DNA from: DATLLN01 sp963720885
GTDB taxonomy: Bacteria > Actinomycetota > Thermoleophilia > Gaiellales > JAICJC01
Length of the DNA: 64,000 nt
Direction of reading: 5' to 3'
Assembly: GCA_963720885.1 (NCBI GenBank)
Contig: CAVRGW010000006.1
Span: 372,001-436,000, forward strand
Shown: one piece after another, positions 40,221 through 50,436 of the stretch
Layout of the letters: each line of letters starts with the position of its first letter
How positions within the stretch are numbered: position 1 is the stretch's first letter
Made by a program: the position numbers and the translations under genes
The notes under the pieces: generated by a model
Databases searched by the model: none
The model's input: only the letters and a program-made list of their open reading frames with translations
What the model was told of the DNA's origin: nothing

Positions 40221-41468
40221 TCAAGACGGTGTCGGGCAGTCCCCGGGTGCCCGACACCGTTCTTCCGCGCGGCGGCCGCGTAGCAGGACGAACGGCGCCG
40301 CGAGCAGGATCGCAGCTGCGAGCAGCAGGGCCCACTCGATCGACGCCGCCGACGCCACCACCCCGATCGCCAGGCCGCCGGCGATCTGACCGGCCGCATT
40401 CGCCTGCGAGACCATCGAGATCACCGTCGCCCGCGTCTCCGACCGCAGGTTCGGGTTGAGCCCGATCAGGATCAGCGGCCCCTCCAGCTGTCGCGCTGAT
40501 CCGCCGGTCAGCGAGCAAGCCGCCGCGACGCCGAACCGACGGCTGACGGCGAACAGCGCAGTGCTCAGCGACATCACCACGTAGACGCAGGCCAGCACAG
40601 ACGGTGCGCCGGTCGACCCGCGCCGCTCGATCCGCCCCGACAGCCGGCCCAGCACGACGATCGAGAGAGCCGCCTGGATCGCGAACAGCCCGCCCAGCCA
40701 GACGACCGGCTCGAACCCGCCCGCAGCCGGAGTCCCGACGTCGCGCAGGAAGTGGGCGGTCGAGAGCCTGTCCACGCCCTCGCTGAACGCGCCCGCGACG
40801 ACGGCCACGATCGTCAGCCGTCGCACCAGACCGGTCGCACGCACGACCGCCAGCGACTCCGCAACCTGCGCGCGCATGCCGGCGGCAAGGCCCTTGCCCT
40901 CGCCGACCGGCCGCCGAGTCTCGGGCATCACCGCCGCGAGCAGCACCGCGAGGGCAACCAGACCGAGACCGCCGAGCACGATCGGCGTCGTGATCGTGCG
41001 CTGCGCGATCAGCACGGCGACCGGGATCGCCGCCAGCGTGGCGCCGTTCTCGAGTCGGGCACCGCTGAGGAACAGCCCGGCGGCCCTAGCCTCTCCGACC
41101 TCGTCGGTGAGCCATGCCTGCTCGGCGCCGCTGGTCAGCGTGGCACCGACGCCGAACAGCACGTTGCCCGCCAGGATCGCACCCAGCTCGGGCACCAGGC
41201 CCTCCAGCGTGAATCCAGCGCCGATCAGGGCGATGCCGGCGACGATCGCCGGCCGTCGGCCGACGAGATCGGCGAGCGCGCCGGTCGGCACCTCGCACAG
41301 AACGCAGACAAGCTCCAGCACGGAGCCGACCAGCACCAGCTGGAACGCGGTCAGGCCGACCGTGGCAGCCTGATAGATCAGATTGACGGTGACGATCAGG
41401 GTGAAGCAGAAGCCGTACGTCGACTGCATCACCAGGTAGACGCGGGCAGCGTCGTCACGAAGGCGCAT
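40221..41468 (-). CDS. MFS transporter
   Basis: A 415-residue, 12-helix major facilitator protein. Motif A reads GALADLVGRRPAIVAG near 62-77. Helix 1 starts YLVMQSTYGFCFTLIVTVNLIY. There is no motif C, so direction and substrate are not predictable. The last 12 codons run through the inverted repeat at 40226-40260, so the C-terminal tail (CRAPGDCPTPS) is encoded by a repeat. Confidence 0.8.
   Translation of the reverse strand: MRLRDDAARVYLVMQSTYGFCFTLIVTVNLIYQAATVGLTAFQLVLVGSVLELVCVLCEVPTGALADLVGRRPAIVAGIALIGAGFTLEGLVPELGAILAGNVLFGVGATLTSGAEQAWLTDEVGEARAAGLFLSGARLENGATLAAIPVAVLIAQRTITTPIVLGGLGLVALAVLLAAVMPETRRPVGEGKGLAAGMRAQVAESLAVVRATGLVRRLTIVAVVAGAFSEGVDRLSTAHFLRDVGTPAAGGFEPVVWLGGLFAIQAALSIVVLGRLSGRIERRGSTGAPSVLACVYVVMSLSTALFAVSRRFGVAAACSLTGGSARQLEGPLILIGLNPNLRSETRATVISMVSQANAAGQIAGGLAIGVVASAASIEWALLLAAAILLAAPFVLLRGRRAEERCRAPGDCPTPS
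40226..40260. repeat. Second-type inverted repeat, ACGGTGTCGGGCA arms
   Basis: Thirteen-base perfect arms (40226-40238 and 40248-40260) flank a 9-base loop. It lies over the 3' end of the MFS gene and differs in sequence from the GGGGTC family, so it is probably a separate REP type. It could act as a terminator hairpin. Confidence 0.7.
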
Positions 41469-41538
41469 GCGGGAACTCCATCGCTCGCGTGGGCGGAAAC
41501 CGGGTGGCTAGCGAGCGGCTGGCATGGCGGGACGACTG

Positions 41539-41544
41539 TACCAT
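41539..41544 (+). promoter_or_regulatory. -10 box TACCAT for the transsulfuration operon
   Basis: TACCAT ends nine bases before ATG 41554, suggesting a leaderless or very short leader. Confidence 0.35.
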
Positions 41545-41553
41545 GGGCTGGCA

Positions 41554-42944
<1,391 letters not shown>

Positions 42945-42948
<4 letters not shown>

Positions 42949-44084
42949 CGCAGCCGGTCAAGGTCGCCGAGCTGCGCGAGCGCGCCGTCGCAGCCCAGGG
43001 CTTCGCCGCCCGGGCGCGCACCGCCCGCGCCGCCGAAGTGGAGACGATCATCGACCGTCTGTCGGCGGTGCAGCTGGATTCGATCTCGGCCGTCGAGCGC
43101 GCGCACCGGCTGACCATCGGCTCACGGGTCGGCACCTACCGCCGCGGCACGGTGTCGAGACTGCTGGGCGCCGGGCGCGTCTTCGAGTACTGGGCGCACG
43201 AGGCCTGCCTGCTGCCGATCGCCGACTGGCCGCTCTACCGCAGCGTGATGCTGGCGTCGACCGAGCACCCGTGGTGGGGCCCGATCCTGCAGAAGGAGCC
43301 GGAGCTGAGCGAGCGCGTGATGGCCGAGATCGGCGAGCGCGGGCCGCTGGGCTCGCGCCACTTCGAGGGCAAGGGCTCGGGCGGCATGTGGGGGTACAAG
43401 CCGGCGAAGCGCGTGCTGGAGGCGCTGTGGTCGACGGGCCGGCTGGTGATCGCCGGGCGGCAGGGCTTCCAGCGGCTGTACGACCTCCCCGAGCGGGTGA
43501 TCCCTGACGAGGTGCTGGGCGCGCCGGTGCCTGACGAGACCGGGATGCTGCGCGGGCTGATCGAACGCTCCGTCCGCGCCCGCGGCGTGCTGACCGAAGC
43601 GGGCGTGGTCGAGCACAACCGGCTGCGCGGCGGGATCGCCCGGATCCGCGACCACGTCGCGGCACTGGTCGCCGAGGGACGCCTACAGCGGCTGGAGGTC
43701 GCCGACGGTGGCGCGCCGGTGCTGGTGCCCCCGGGGGATCCGGCGGACGGTCGCGGCGCGGCGGTGCTGCTCTCGCCATTCGACAACCTGCTGTGGGACC
43801 GGCCGATGGCCGACCGGGTGCTCGGCTTCCGCCACCTGATCGAGGTCTACAAGCGGCCGCACGAGCGGATGTACGGCTACTACGTCCTGCCGTTCCTGCA
43901 CGGCACGCGGATCGTCGCCCGCTGCGACGTGCGAACCGACCGCAAGGCCGGCGAGCTGCGCCTGCTCGCGCTCCACCCGGAGCCGAAGGTGCGCTGGACG
44001 GGATCCCGCGACGAGGCGCTGGACAGGGCGCTCGGCCGGCTTGCCACGCTGGTCGGCGTCTCGACTATCGTCCGCGCAGCGTGA
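42945..44084 (+). CDS. AlkX/AlkZ (YcaQ)-family winged-helix DNA glycosylase
   Basis: A 379-residue HTH_42 (PF06224) protein. The family unhooks interstrand crosslinks or excises alkylated bases. The signature AVQLDSISAVERAH near 45-58 has the QxD form seen in the AlkX branch rather than the QxQ of AlkZ. Other blocks are FEYWAHEACLLP near 79-90, GRQGFQRLYDLPERV near 171-185 and LLSPFDNLLWDR near 272-283. GTG 42945 overlaps the cbs stop. Its place between two transsulfuration genes is unexpected. Confidence 0.82.
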
Positions 44085-45214
44085 CCGAGTTCGAGACCCG
44101 CGCGATCCACGAGGGCCAGGAGCCCGACCCCAGCACCGGCGCGGTCACGGTGCCGATCTACCAGACCTCCACGTACGTCCAGGAGGCGGTCGGCCGGCTG
44201 AAGCAGGGGTACGACTACTCGCGCACCGCCAACCCGACCAGGCGCGCGCTGGAGCGGTGCCTGGCGTCGCTGGAGAGCGCCGACCACGGGTTCGCGTTCG
44301 CCTCCGGGATGGCCGCGACGACCACGATCATGCACCTGGTCGATCCCGGCCAGCGGGTCGTCTCGGTGAACGACGTCTACGGCGGCACCTACCGGCTGTT
44401 CTCGAAGGTCTACGCGCCGAAGGGGTACGACTTCACGTACGTGTCCGCCGAGCAGGCGAACGCCGGCCTGGCTACGCACCTCGGCGAGCAGACGCGGATC
44501 GTCTGGCTGGAGTCGCCGACCAACCCGCTGCTGAACGTCGTCGACATCGCCGCGGCCGCGCGCGCCGCGCACGAGGTCGGCGCGCTCGTCGTGGTGGACA
44601 ACACCTTCGCGTCACCGTACCTGCAGCGGCCGCTGGAGCTGGGCGCCGACATCGTCGTCCACTCGACCACCAAGTATCTGGGCGGCCACTCCGACCTGGT
44701 CGGCGGCTTCGCCGCGACGAGCGACGCAGCGGTCGCCGAGCGGCTGGGGTTCCTCCAGAACAGCCTGGGCGCGGTGCCCGGCCCGCTCGACGCCTGGCTG
44801 GTGTTGCGCGGGCTGAAGACGCTGGCAGTGCGGATGCGCCAGCACTGCGCGAATGCCCGCGCCGTGGTCGAGCTGCTGGACGGCCACGCCGCCGTCCAGC
44901 GCGTGCTCTGGCCGGGCCTCGCCGCGCATCCGGGCCACGACATCGCCGCTCGCCAGATGGACGATTTCGGCGGGATGGTGTCGTTCCTCGTCGAGGACGA
45001 GCGGCGGGCGCTCGACCTGGTGGCGAAGACCCGCATCTGGTCGCTCGCCGAGAGCCTGGGCGGCGTCGAGAGCCTGATCGAGACGCCGGCCCAGATGACG
45101 CACGCCTCCACGGCCGATGCGCCGTTCGCAACGCCGCCCAACCTGGTGCGGTTGTCCGTCGGGATCGAGGCCGCAGACGACCTCGTTGCCGATCTGGCTT
45201 CGGCGCTCGACTAG
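44081..45214 (+). CDS. Cystathionine gamma-synthase/gamma-lyase (Cys/Met PLP family)
   Basis: A 377-residue PLP enzyme. RAIHEGQEPDPSTGAV near 6-21 opens the fold, YDYSRTANPTRRALE near 43-57 binds PLP phosphate from the partner subunit, and VHSTTKYLGGHSD near 191-203 carries the PLP Lys. Next to cbs, gamma-lyase (cystathionine to cysteine) is more likely than synthase, but sequence inspection cannot decide. GTG 44081 overlaps the glycosylase stop as GTGA. Confidence 0.9.
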   Translation: MTEFETRAIHEGQEPDPSTGAVTVPIYQTSTYVQEAVGRLKQGYDYSRTANPTRRALERCLASLESADHGFAFASGMAATTTIMHLVDPGQRVVSVNDVYGGTYRLFSKVYAPKGYDFTYVSAEQANAGLATHLGEQTRIVWLESPTNPLLNVVDIAAAARAAHEVGALVVVDNTFASPYLQRPLELGADIVVHSTTKYLGGHSDLVGGFAATSDAAVAERLGFLQNSLGAVPGPLDAWLVLRGLKTLAVRMRQHCANARAVVELLDGHAAVQRVLWPGLAAHPGHDIAARQMDDFGGMVSFLVEDERRALDLVAKTRIWSLAESLGGVESLIETPAQMTHASTADAPFATPPNLVRLSVGIEAADDLVADLASALD

Positions 45215-45229
45215 CCGCCCGCAGGTCTT

Positions 45230-45235
45230 TATGAT
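45230..45235 (+). promoter_or_regulatory. -10 box TATGAT for the APC permease
   Basis: TATGAT lies 40 bases before ATG 45276, leaving a leader of about 34 bases with AGGAAAGGGGAG as ribosome-binding site. A partial -35 (TCGACT) is 17 bases upstream. Confidence 0.4.
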
Positions 45236-45275
45236 CGTCCGGACCCCTCTGTGCTCATTGAGGAAAGGGGAGATC

Positions 45276-46877
45276 ATGCCGGAAGGGTTCGATCCTACGA
45301 ACACGACGCTCGACGCCGACGCCGAGAAGCTGAAAGCGTTGGGGTACGACCAGGAGCTGGAACGCTCCTGGGGCGAGTTCACGAACTTCGCCATCTCGTT
45401 TTCGATCATCTCGATCCTGGCGGGCTGCTTCACCACCTACGGCCAGGCCTGGAATAACGGCGGACCGGTGGCCATCTCCTGGGGTTGGCCGATCATCTGC
45501 GGGTTGATTCTGATCATCGGGTTCTGCATGTCCGAGATCCTCTCCGCGTATCCCACGGCCGGTGGTATCTACTACTGGTCGCTGCGACTGGGCGGCCCGG
45601 CCTGGGGCTGGTTCACAGGGTGGTTCAACCTCGTCGGCCTGGTCGGCGTGGTCGCCTCGGTCGACTACGGCGCGGCGCTCTTCTGCTCGTACACGATCGG
45701 ATTGTTTGACTCGGGCTACGACGCCTTCAGCCTGACCAACATCTTCATCATCTACGTGATCTTCCTTGCAGCCCACACGGTCCTCAACATTTTCCCGGCG
45801 CACATCCTGAAGTACTGGAACAACACGTCGGTGTATTGGCACATCGTCGGGCCGTTGGTGATCGTCGTGATCCTGCTGTTCTTCACGCTTCATGGACACC
45901 AGTCGGTGTCCTTTGTCTTCACCGAGCGGATCAACAACTCGGGATTCTTCAACGGTGAGAACGGGGGCCTCGGCTACTGGTTCTACGTCCTACCGCTTGG
46001 ATTCCTGCTGACGCAGTACACCCAGACCGGGTACGACGCCTGCGCGCACCTCTCTGAAGAGACCCGAACTGCCGAGCAGTCGGCGGCCCGCGGGCTGTGG
46101 AAGGCGATCTTCTACTCGGCGGTCGGCGGGTGGATTCTCCTGCTCCTGTTCACGTTCGCAGCAACCAACGTCGACTTCGTCAACAACGTCAACGGCGACA
46201 ACCCGTACGGCGCCGGCTATGTGGTCGGGATCTTCTCGTCGAGCCTCGGCCTCGCATCCTTCAAGATCGTCATGATCATCGCGACCATCGGACAGTTCTT
46301 CTGCGCTGGTTCCGGCATGACCAGCGCCTCACGGATGATGTTCGCATTCAGCCGCGACCGTGCCGTGCCTGGGCACGGGCTCTGGTCCAAGGTCAGCAAG
46401 AACCACGCGCCAGTCAACGCGACGCTCGCTATGGCATTCCTGTGCCTCGTCGTCGCCCTGCCTGCGCTGAAAGGGAACGACGCGAACATCCCGTTCGCCT
46501 TCTACGCAATCGTGTCGATCACCGTGCTCGGTCTCTACATCGCCTACGTGATCCCGATCTACCTTCGCTGGCGGATGGGCGATGCGTTCGTCACGGGGCC
46601 GTGGAACCTGGGATCGAAGTACAAGTGGATGTGCCCCATCGCAGTGGCCGAGGTGATCATCATCTGCATCTACATGTCGGCGCCGTTCAGCCCCGCGGGC
46701 ATTCCCGGAAGATCCGGGTTCGCCCTGGACAACGGGGCGGTGAACTACGCGCCCGTGCTGGTGGCCGCTGTGATCCTGTTCGCCGGCATCTGGTGGATGG
46801 TGTCCGCCAAGAACTGGTTCACCGGCCCTGAGATCCCGAGCGCCTCTGCGGCCGAGGCAGACCTGCGGGAGGAGTGA
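45276..46877 (+). CDS. APC-family amino acid/amine permease
   Basis: A 533-residue, 12-helix transporter of the amino acid-polyamine-organocation superfamily, nearest in style to GABA/choline-type permeases (SEILSAYPTAGGIYYWSLRLGG near 84-105; YDACAHLSEETRTAEQSAARG near 256-276). The N-terminal 30 residues are acidic and cytosolic. It has a proper leader and SD, and noticeably more A/T at third positions than its neighbours. Substrate unknown; an amine would suit the amine-oxidising genes downstream. Confidence 0.85.
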   Translation: MPEGFDPTNTTLDADAEKLKALGYDQELERSWGEFTNFAISFSIISILAGCFTTYGQAWNNGGPVAISWGWPIICGLILIIGFCMSEILSAYPTAGGIYYWSLRLGGPAWGWFTGWFNLVGLVGVVASVDYGAALFCSYTIGLFDSGYDAFSLTNIFIIYVIFLAAHTVLNIFPAHILKYWNNTSVYWHIVGPLVIVVILLFFTLHGHQSVSFVFTERINNSGFFNGENGGLGYWFYVLPLGFLLTQYTQTGYDACAHLSEETRTAEQSAARGLWKAIFYSAVGGWILLLLFTFAATNVDFVNNVNGDNPYGAGYVVGIFSSSLGLASFKIVMIIATIGQFFCAGSGMTSASRMMFAFSRDRAVPGHGLWSKVSKNHAPVNATLAMAFLCLVVALPALKGNDANIPFAFYAIVSITVLGLYIAYVIPIYLRWRMGDAFVTGPWNLGSKYKWMCPIAVAEVIIICIYMSAPFSPAGIPGRSGFALDNGAVNYAPVLVAAVILFAGIWWMVSAKNWFTGPEIPSASAAEADLREE

Positions 46878-46885
46878 GCACGCGA

Positions 46886-46915
46886 CGGAGGGGGCCGGGC
46901 GACCGGCCCCCTCCG
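46886..46915 (+). terminator. GC-rich hairpin after the APC permease
   Basis: A 13-bp perfect stem (46886-46898 with 46903-46915) and a GCGA tetraloop, eight bases after the stop. No T-run follows. A second, weaker hairpin with five T residues lies at 47075-47095. Confidence 0.6.
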
Positions 46916-47116
46916 CGCCTCGCGGCGCTGAAACGTTAAAAGGATTCGCCGCCCCGGCGTGCCTTTCGTCCGCCGGCCGAAGGAACGTTCGAGTCGCCTC
47001 TACGATCCCTCCGCCCGGTTTCAACCTACTTGGCTGCCCTGAGCGGCGCAGAAGGAAAGGTACGCCAGCCGGTCACCGGATGCAACCCGGTTTTTCACGC
47101 ACTTTGCGGGGTTCCC
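46916..47116. other. 201-base convergent intergenic region
   Basis: No gene, tRNA or known riboswitch recognised. It is less GC-rich than its surroundings at the left (GAAACGTTAAAAGGATTCG). It contains two AACGTT sites (about 70 bases apart) and a weak plus-strand terminator, ACCGG/CCGGT stem plus TTTTT, at 47075-47095. A small RNA cannot be excluded. Confidence 0.4.
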
Positions 47117-47719
47117 TCAGGAAACCGGTGCGTAGAACGGCGTCGTGCCCGCGGCGTGGTCGGTGACGTCGACGACGCGCGCGATCTCGGGCACGCTCGA
47201 GAGGATCGCGGTCTCGATCCCCTGCTGCAGCGTGACCCGGGACATCCCGCAGCCCTGGCATCCGCCCATCAGCTGCACCATGGCGGCGTCGCCCTCGACG
47301 CCGACCAGCGCGCAGGCGCCGCCGTGCGAGGCGATCGCCGGGTTGATGTGATACGCGATCACCTGGGCGACCCGCTCCTGCACGGTGCCCGACAGGCTGT
47401 CAGGCGCGGCGCCGAACGCAGGGCTGGGCGTGTTCGGGTTCTCGATCACCAGGCCGCCGCCCAGCTGCGGATCGACGGCGATCGTCGCACCGTCCAGCTC
47501 GCTCGCGCAGTGCGCCGGCCAGACCATGGTCAGCCCACCCAGCTCGGCGACCAGGTCGGTGGGATCGATCTCCTCCCGTCGCAGGAACGCCATGTCGTAC
47601 GTGAAGGCGTTGCCGGAGACGCCGGCGACCTCGACCCACAGGGCGAGATCCGCGGAATCCGGCTCGTTGGCGCGCACCTCGAGCACCCGCTCGAGCGCGT
47701 CCTGTGTGATCTTGACCAT
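47117..47719 (-). CDS. Nfu-type Fe-S cluster scaffold/carrier (NfuA-like)
   Basis: A 200-residue two-domain protein. The N-terminal part (1-95) resembles the degenerate A-type/HesB domain of NfuA without its Cys. The C-terminal NifU domain carries GGCQGCGMSRVTLQQGIE near 155-172, whose CxxC binds a 4Fe-4S cluster at a dimer interface. Such proteins deliver clusters to targets such as the dehydrogenase at 58731. TATCCT (47732-47727) ends seven bases before ATG 47719. Confidence 0.88.
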   Translation of the reverse strand: MVKITQDALERVLEVRANEPDSADLALWVEVAGVSGNAFTYDMAFLRREEIDPTDLVAELGGLTMVWPAHCASELDGATIAVDPQLGGGLVIENPNTPSPAFGAAPDSLSGTVQERVAQVIAYHINPAIASHGGACALVGVEGDAAMVQLMGGCQGCGMSRVTLQQGIETAILSSVPEIARVVDVTDHAAGTTPFYAPVS

Positions 47720-47726
47720 GCCCCGA

Positions 47727-47732
47727 AGGATA
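47727..47732 (-). promoter_or_regulatory. -10 box TATCCT for the Nfu gene, leaderless
   Basis: Read on the minus strand, TATCCT ends seven bases before ATG 47719. The gene therefore need not be co-transcribed with the upstream GGDEF-EAL gene. Confidence 0.45.
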
Positions 47733-47742
47733 GCTTCGGCGC

Positions 47743-50340
47743 TTACGCGGCCTGCCGCCGTGCGAGGTACAGGCGCTCCATCTGCTCGGCCGGAACGGCC
47801 TTCGAGAACAGGAAGCCCTGACCCAGCGGGCAGCCGCGGGCGACCAGGAACGCGTGCTGCTCCTCGGTCTCGATGCCCTCGGCCAGCGGCTGCAGCCCCA
47901 GGTTCTTGGCCAGCTGGACGATCGACGTGACCAGCACGGCGGCGCTGCGGTCGGCCGGCAGGTCGGCGATGAACGAGCGGTCGATCTTGAGCGTCGTCAC
48001 CTGCATCTGGTTGAGCCGCGACAGGGACGAGTGGCCGGTGCCGAAGTCGTCGATCGCCAGCCGCAGCCCGCGCTCGTGGAGCTCGGCGATGATCGGCTCG
48101 GAGCGCAGCGCGTCGGCCATCACCGTGGACTCCGTGATCTCGATCATCATCCGCTCCGCCGAGAGGCCGAACGACTCGATGGTCTCCAGCACCTGGCGCA
48201 TCGCGGTCGGCTGCCAGAAGATCGCCGGCAGGTTGACCGAGATGTAGACGTCGATTCCCCGCTCGCGCCAGCGCGCCCCCTGGCGGCACGCCTCCTCGAT
48301 CACCCAGTCGGACAACCCGGCGATCAGGCCGGTGCGCTCGGCAAGCGGGATGAACTCGCCGGGCATGACCACGCCGCGCTCGCCGTCCTGCCAGCGGAGC
48401 AGCGCCTCGGCGCCCACGATCTCGCCGCTCTGCAGGGCGACGATCGGCTGATAGTGGAGCATCAGCTCGTCGCGGTCGACGGCGCCGCGCAGGCGGCCGG
48501 CCATCGACAGCTGCGCCCGCGGGTCACGGCCGCTCGACGTGAACAGCTGGTACTGGTCGCGTCCCGACTCCTTGGCCTTGTACATCGCGATGTCGGCGTG
48601 CTTGAGCAGAGTGGTGGCGTCGCTCGCGTCCACCGGCCAGAGGCTGATGCCGAGACTCGCGCTGGTGTAGATCTCGGTCTCTGACACCACCATCGGCCGC
48701 GATACCGCCTCACGCACCTCCTCGGCCACCTTGCGGGCGACCTCGCCGATGTCGAGCGTCCGCTGATCCTCGACGTCCACGTCGGCGATCAGAATCAGGA
48801 ATTCGTCGCCGCCCTGGCGGGCGACCACGTCTGACGCGCGCGTCGACAGACGCAGGCGGTTGGCGACCTCGCACAGCAGCTGATCGCCAGCGCCGTGCCC
48901 GAAGCTGTCGTTGACGAGCTTGAAGTCGTCCAGGTCGACGTACAGCACGGCCACCCCGGTGCCGGTGCGGTCGGCACGGGCCAGCGCGAGCTCCAGGTGC
49001 TCCTGGAACAGGATGCGGTTGGGCAGCCCCGTCAGCGAGTCGTGGTAGGCCAGGCGGGCCAGCTCCTGCTCGGCTTTGCGGCGGTCGGTGATGTCCTCGC
49101 CGATCCAGGCGCTGCCGGTGACCGTGCCGTCGCCGTCGCGCAGCGGGGTCGCGTTCCAGGAGAACAGCCGCGTCTCGCGGGTGCGGGTGAGGATCGCGCC
49201 CTCGCGGTGGGGGATCACTCGGCCCTGCGCCAGCTCGGCAAGGAAGGCGCGCTCCCCGTCGCTGCCCTCACCGGCGACGAACGTCTCGGCCCACGAACGG
49301 CCGAGCAGCTCGTCGTCCCACCAGCCGGAGAGCTCGGCGAAGTACTCGTTGACAAACACGATGCGGCCCTCGAGGTCGGTCGTGATCGCGGCCAGCCGGA
49401 CGTTCTCCAGCAGCTCGCGGAACCGCTGCTCGGACTCCAGCAGCAGCGCCTCGCCTTCCTTCTGGTCGGTCACCTCGAAGATCACGCCCTGCATGAAGCG
49501 GGCGGTGCCGGATGCGTCCCGCACGGGCGCGGCGTCGTCGCGGAACCAGCGGACTCGGCCGTCCACGTCGATCAGCCGGTACTCGGCCGAGTAGGAGTCG
49601 CCGGACTCGACGGCGTCCCGGTAGCGGTCGGCCGCGAACAGGTCGTCCGGGTGCATCCGCTTGACCCAGCCGTCCGGTCCGCTCGTCCATTCCTCGGCGG
49701 GCACGCCCATCAGCGTCTGCAACTGGGGGCTGACGTACACCGGGTCGCCGGTGCCGGCCACGTCCACGTAGGTGACGGCGGGAAGGTGTTCGACCAGGCT
49801 GCGGTAGCGGTTCTCGGCCTCGCGCTGCTGCTCGTTCAGCAGGGCGGTGTGGACGGCGGCGCCGACGATGTCGGCCAGCGAGCGGAAGAACTCCAGGTCG
49901 TGCTCGTTCCAGACCCGGTCGGCGACGTCGACGATCTCAAGCAGCCCGACGGAGTCGCCGCGCGACACCAGCGGCAGCATCAGCAGCGTGCGATAGCCGC
50001 CCTCCTCGAGCAGCGCCCGCTCCGCCGGATCGGCCTGCTCGTCGGCGACGCGGATGACCACCGGCTGCTGCCCGGTCATCACCGCCAGCGAGGCGGGGAA
50101 GTCGGCCAGCGCGTACTCCATGTCGGCCTCGGCGATCTCGCCGATCACGTGGTCCTCATAGTCGGTCAGCGTGACCAGCAGGTCGCGCTCCCGATCCCAC
50201 ATCGAGACGGCGGTGCCGGACGCCCCGGTGAGCGTGATCGCGTGTGCCGTGAAGCTGCGCAGGACATCCTTCAGGTCGAGGCTGGAGGACAGGGTCCGCG
50301 AAAGGTCGACGAGGGCGCGCAAACGGTCGGCCGCGAGCAT
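47743..50340 (-). CDS. GAF-PAS-PAS-GGDEF-EAL cyclic-di-GMP enzyme
   Basis: An 865-residue soluble signalling protein. GAF is at about 10-170, PAS domains at about 175-300 and 305-430, GGDEF at about 440-600 with the intact motif RQGGDEFLIL, and EAL at about 615-860 with GAEALLRWQ, ITESTVM, DDFGTGHSSLS and EGIET. Both the cyclase and the phosphodiesterase motif look catalytically competent, so net activity is undetermined. There are no membrane helices. ATG 50340 is accepted, but an earlier start is possible. It could feed the PilZ protein at 24457. Confidence 0.92.
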   Translation of the reverse strand: MLAADRLRALVDLSRTLSSSLDLKDVLRSFTAHAITLTGASGTAVSMWDRERDLLVTLTDYEDHVIGEIAEADMEYALADFPASLAVMTGQQPVVIRVADEQADPAERALLEEGGYRTLLMLPLVSRGDSVGLLEIVDVADRVWNEHDLEFFRSLADIVGAAVHTALLNEQQREAENRYRSLVEHLPAVTYVDVAGTGDPVYVSPQLQTLMGVPAEEWTSGPDGWVKRMHPDDLFAADRYRDAVESGDSYSAEYRLIDVDGRVRWFRDDAAPVRDASGTARFMQGVIFEVTDQKEGEALLLESEQRFRELLENVRLAAITTDLEGRIVFVNEYFAELSGWWDDELLGRSWAETFVAGEGSDGERAFLAELAQGRVIPHREGAILTRTRETRLFSWNATPLRDGDGTVTGSAWIGEDITDRRKAEQELARLAYHDSLTGLPNRILFQEHLELALARADRTGTGVAVLYVDLDDFKLVNDSFGHGAGDQLLCEVANRLRLSTRASDVVARQGGDEFLILIADVDVEDQRTLDIGEVARKVAEEVREAVSRPMVVSETEIYTSASLGISLWPVDASDATTLLKHADIAMYKAKESGRDQYQLFTSSGRDPRAQLSMAGRLRGAVDRDELMLHYQPIVALQSGEIVGAEALLRWQDGERGVVMPGEFIPLAERTGLIAGLSDWVIEEACRQGARWRERGIDVYISVNLPAIFWQPTAMRQVLETIESFGLSAERMMIEITESTVMADALRSEPIIAELHERGLRLAIDDFGTGHSSLSRLNQMQVTTLKIDRSFIADLPADRSAAVLVTSIVQLAKNLGLQPLAEGIETEEQHAFLVARGCPLGQGFLFSKAVPAEQMERLYLARRQAA

Positions 50341-50399
50341 GGAGTGCGTATCGGCACACGGCGGCGGATCATTGAGGATGGTTGGCGGTGGGTCCTGAT

Positions 50400-50413
50400 T
50401 GACTGATCAGTCA
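50400..50413. promoter_or_regulatory. Perfect palindrome TGACTGATCAGTCA, candidate operator
   Basis: A 14-base palindrome in the divergent gap between the GGDEF-EAL gene and the amine oxidase, ten bases upstream of the amine oxidase -10 box TAGCAT (50423-50428). The form suits a TetR- or GntR-type dimer. No regulator gene adjoins. Confidence 0.5.
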
Positions 50414-50422
50414 GGGGTGGGG

Positions 50423-50428
50423 TAGCAT
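50423..50428 (+). promoter_or_regulatory. -10 box TAGCAT for the amine oxidase
   Basis: TAGCAT ends eight bases before ATG 50437, so the mRNA should be leaderless or nearly so. Confidence 0.45.
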
Positions 50429-50436
50429 CGCCGCGC

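Noticed and set aside
46916..47116. tRNA or known small RNA in the gap after the APC permease
   Set aside because: No TTCGAATC-like T-loop, no acceptor pairing and no match to a remembered RNA family.
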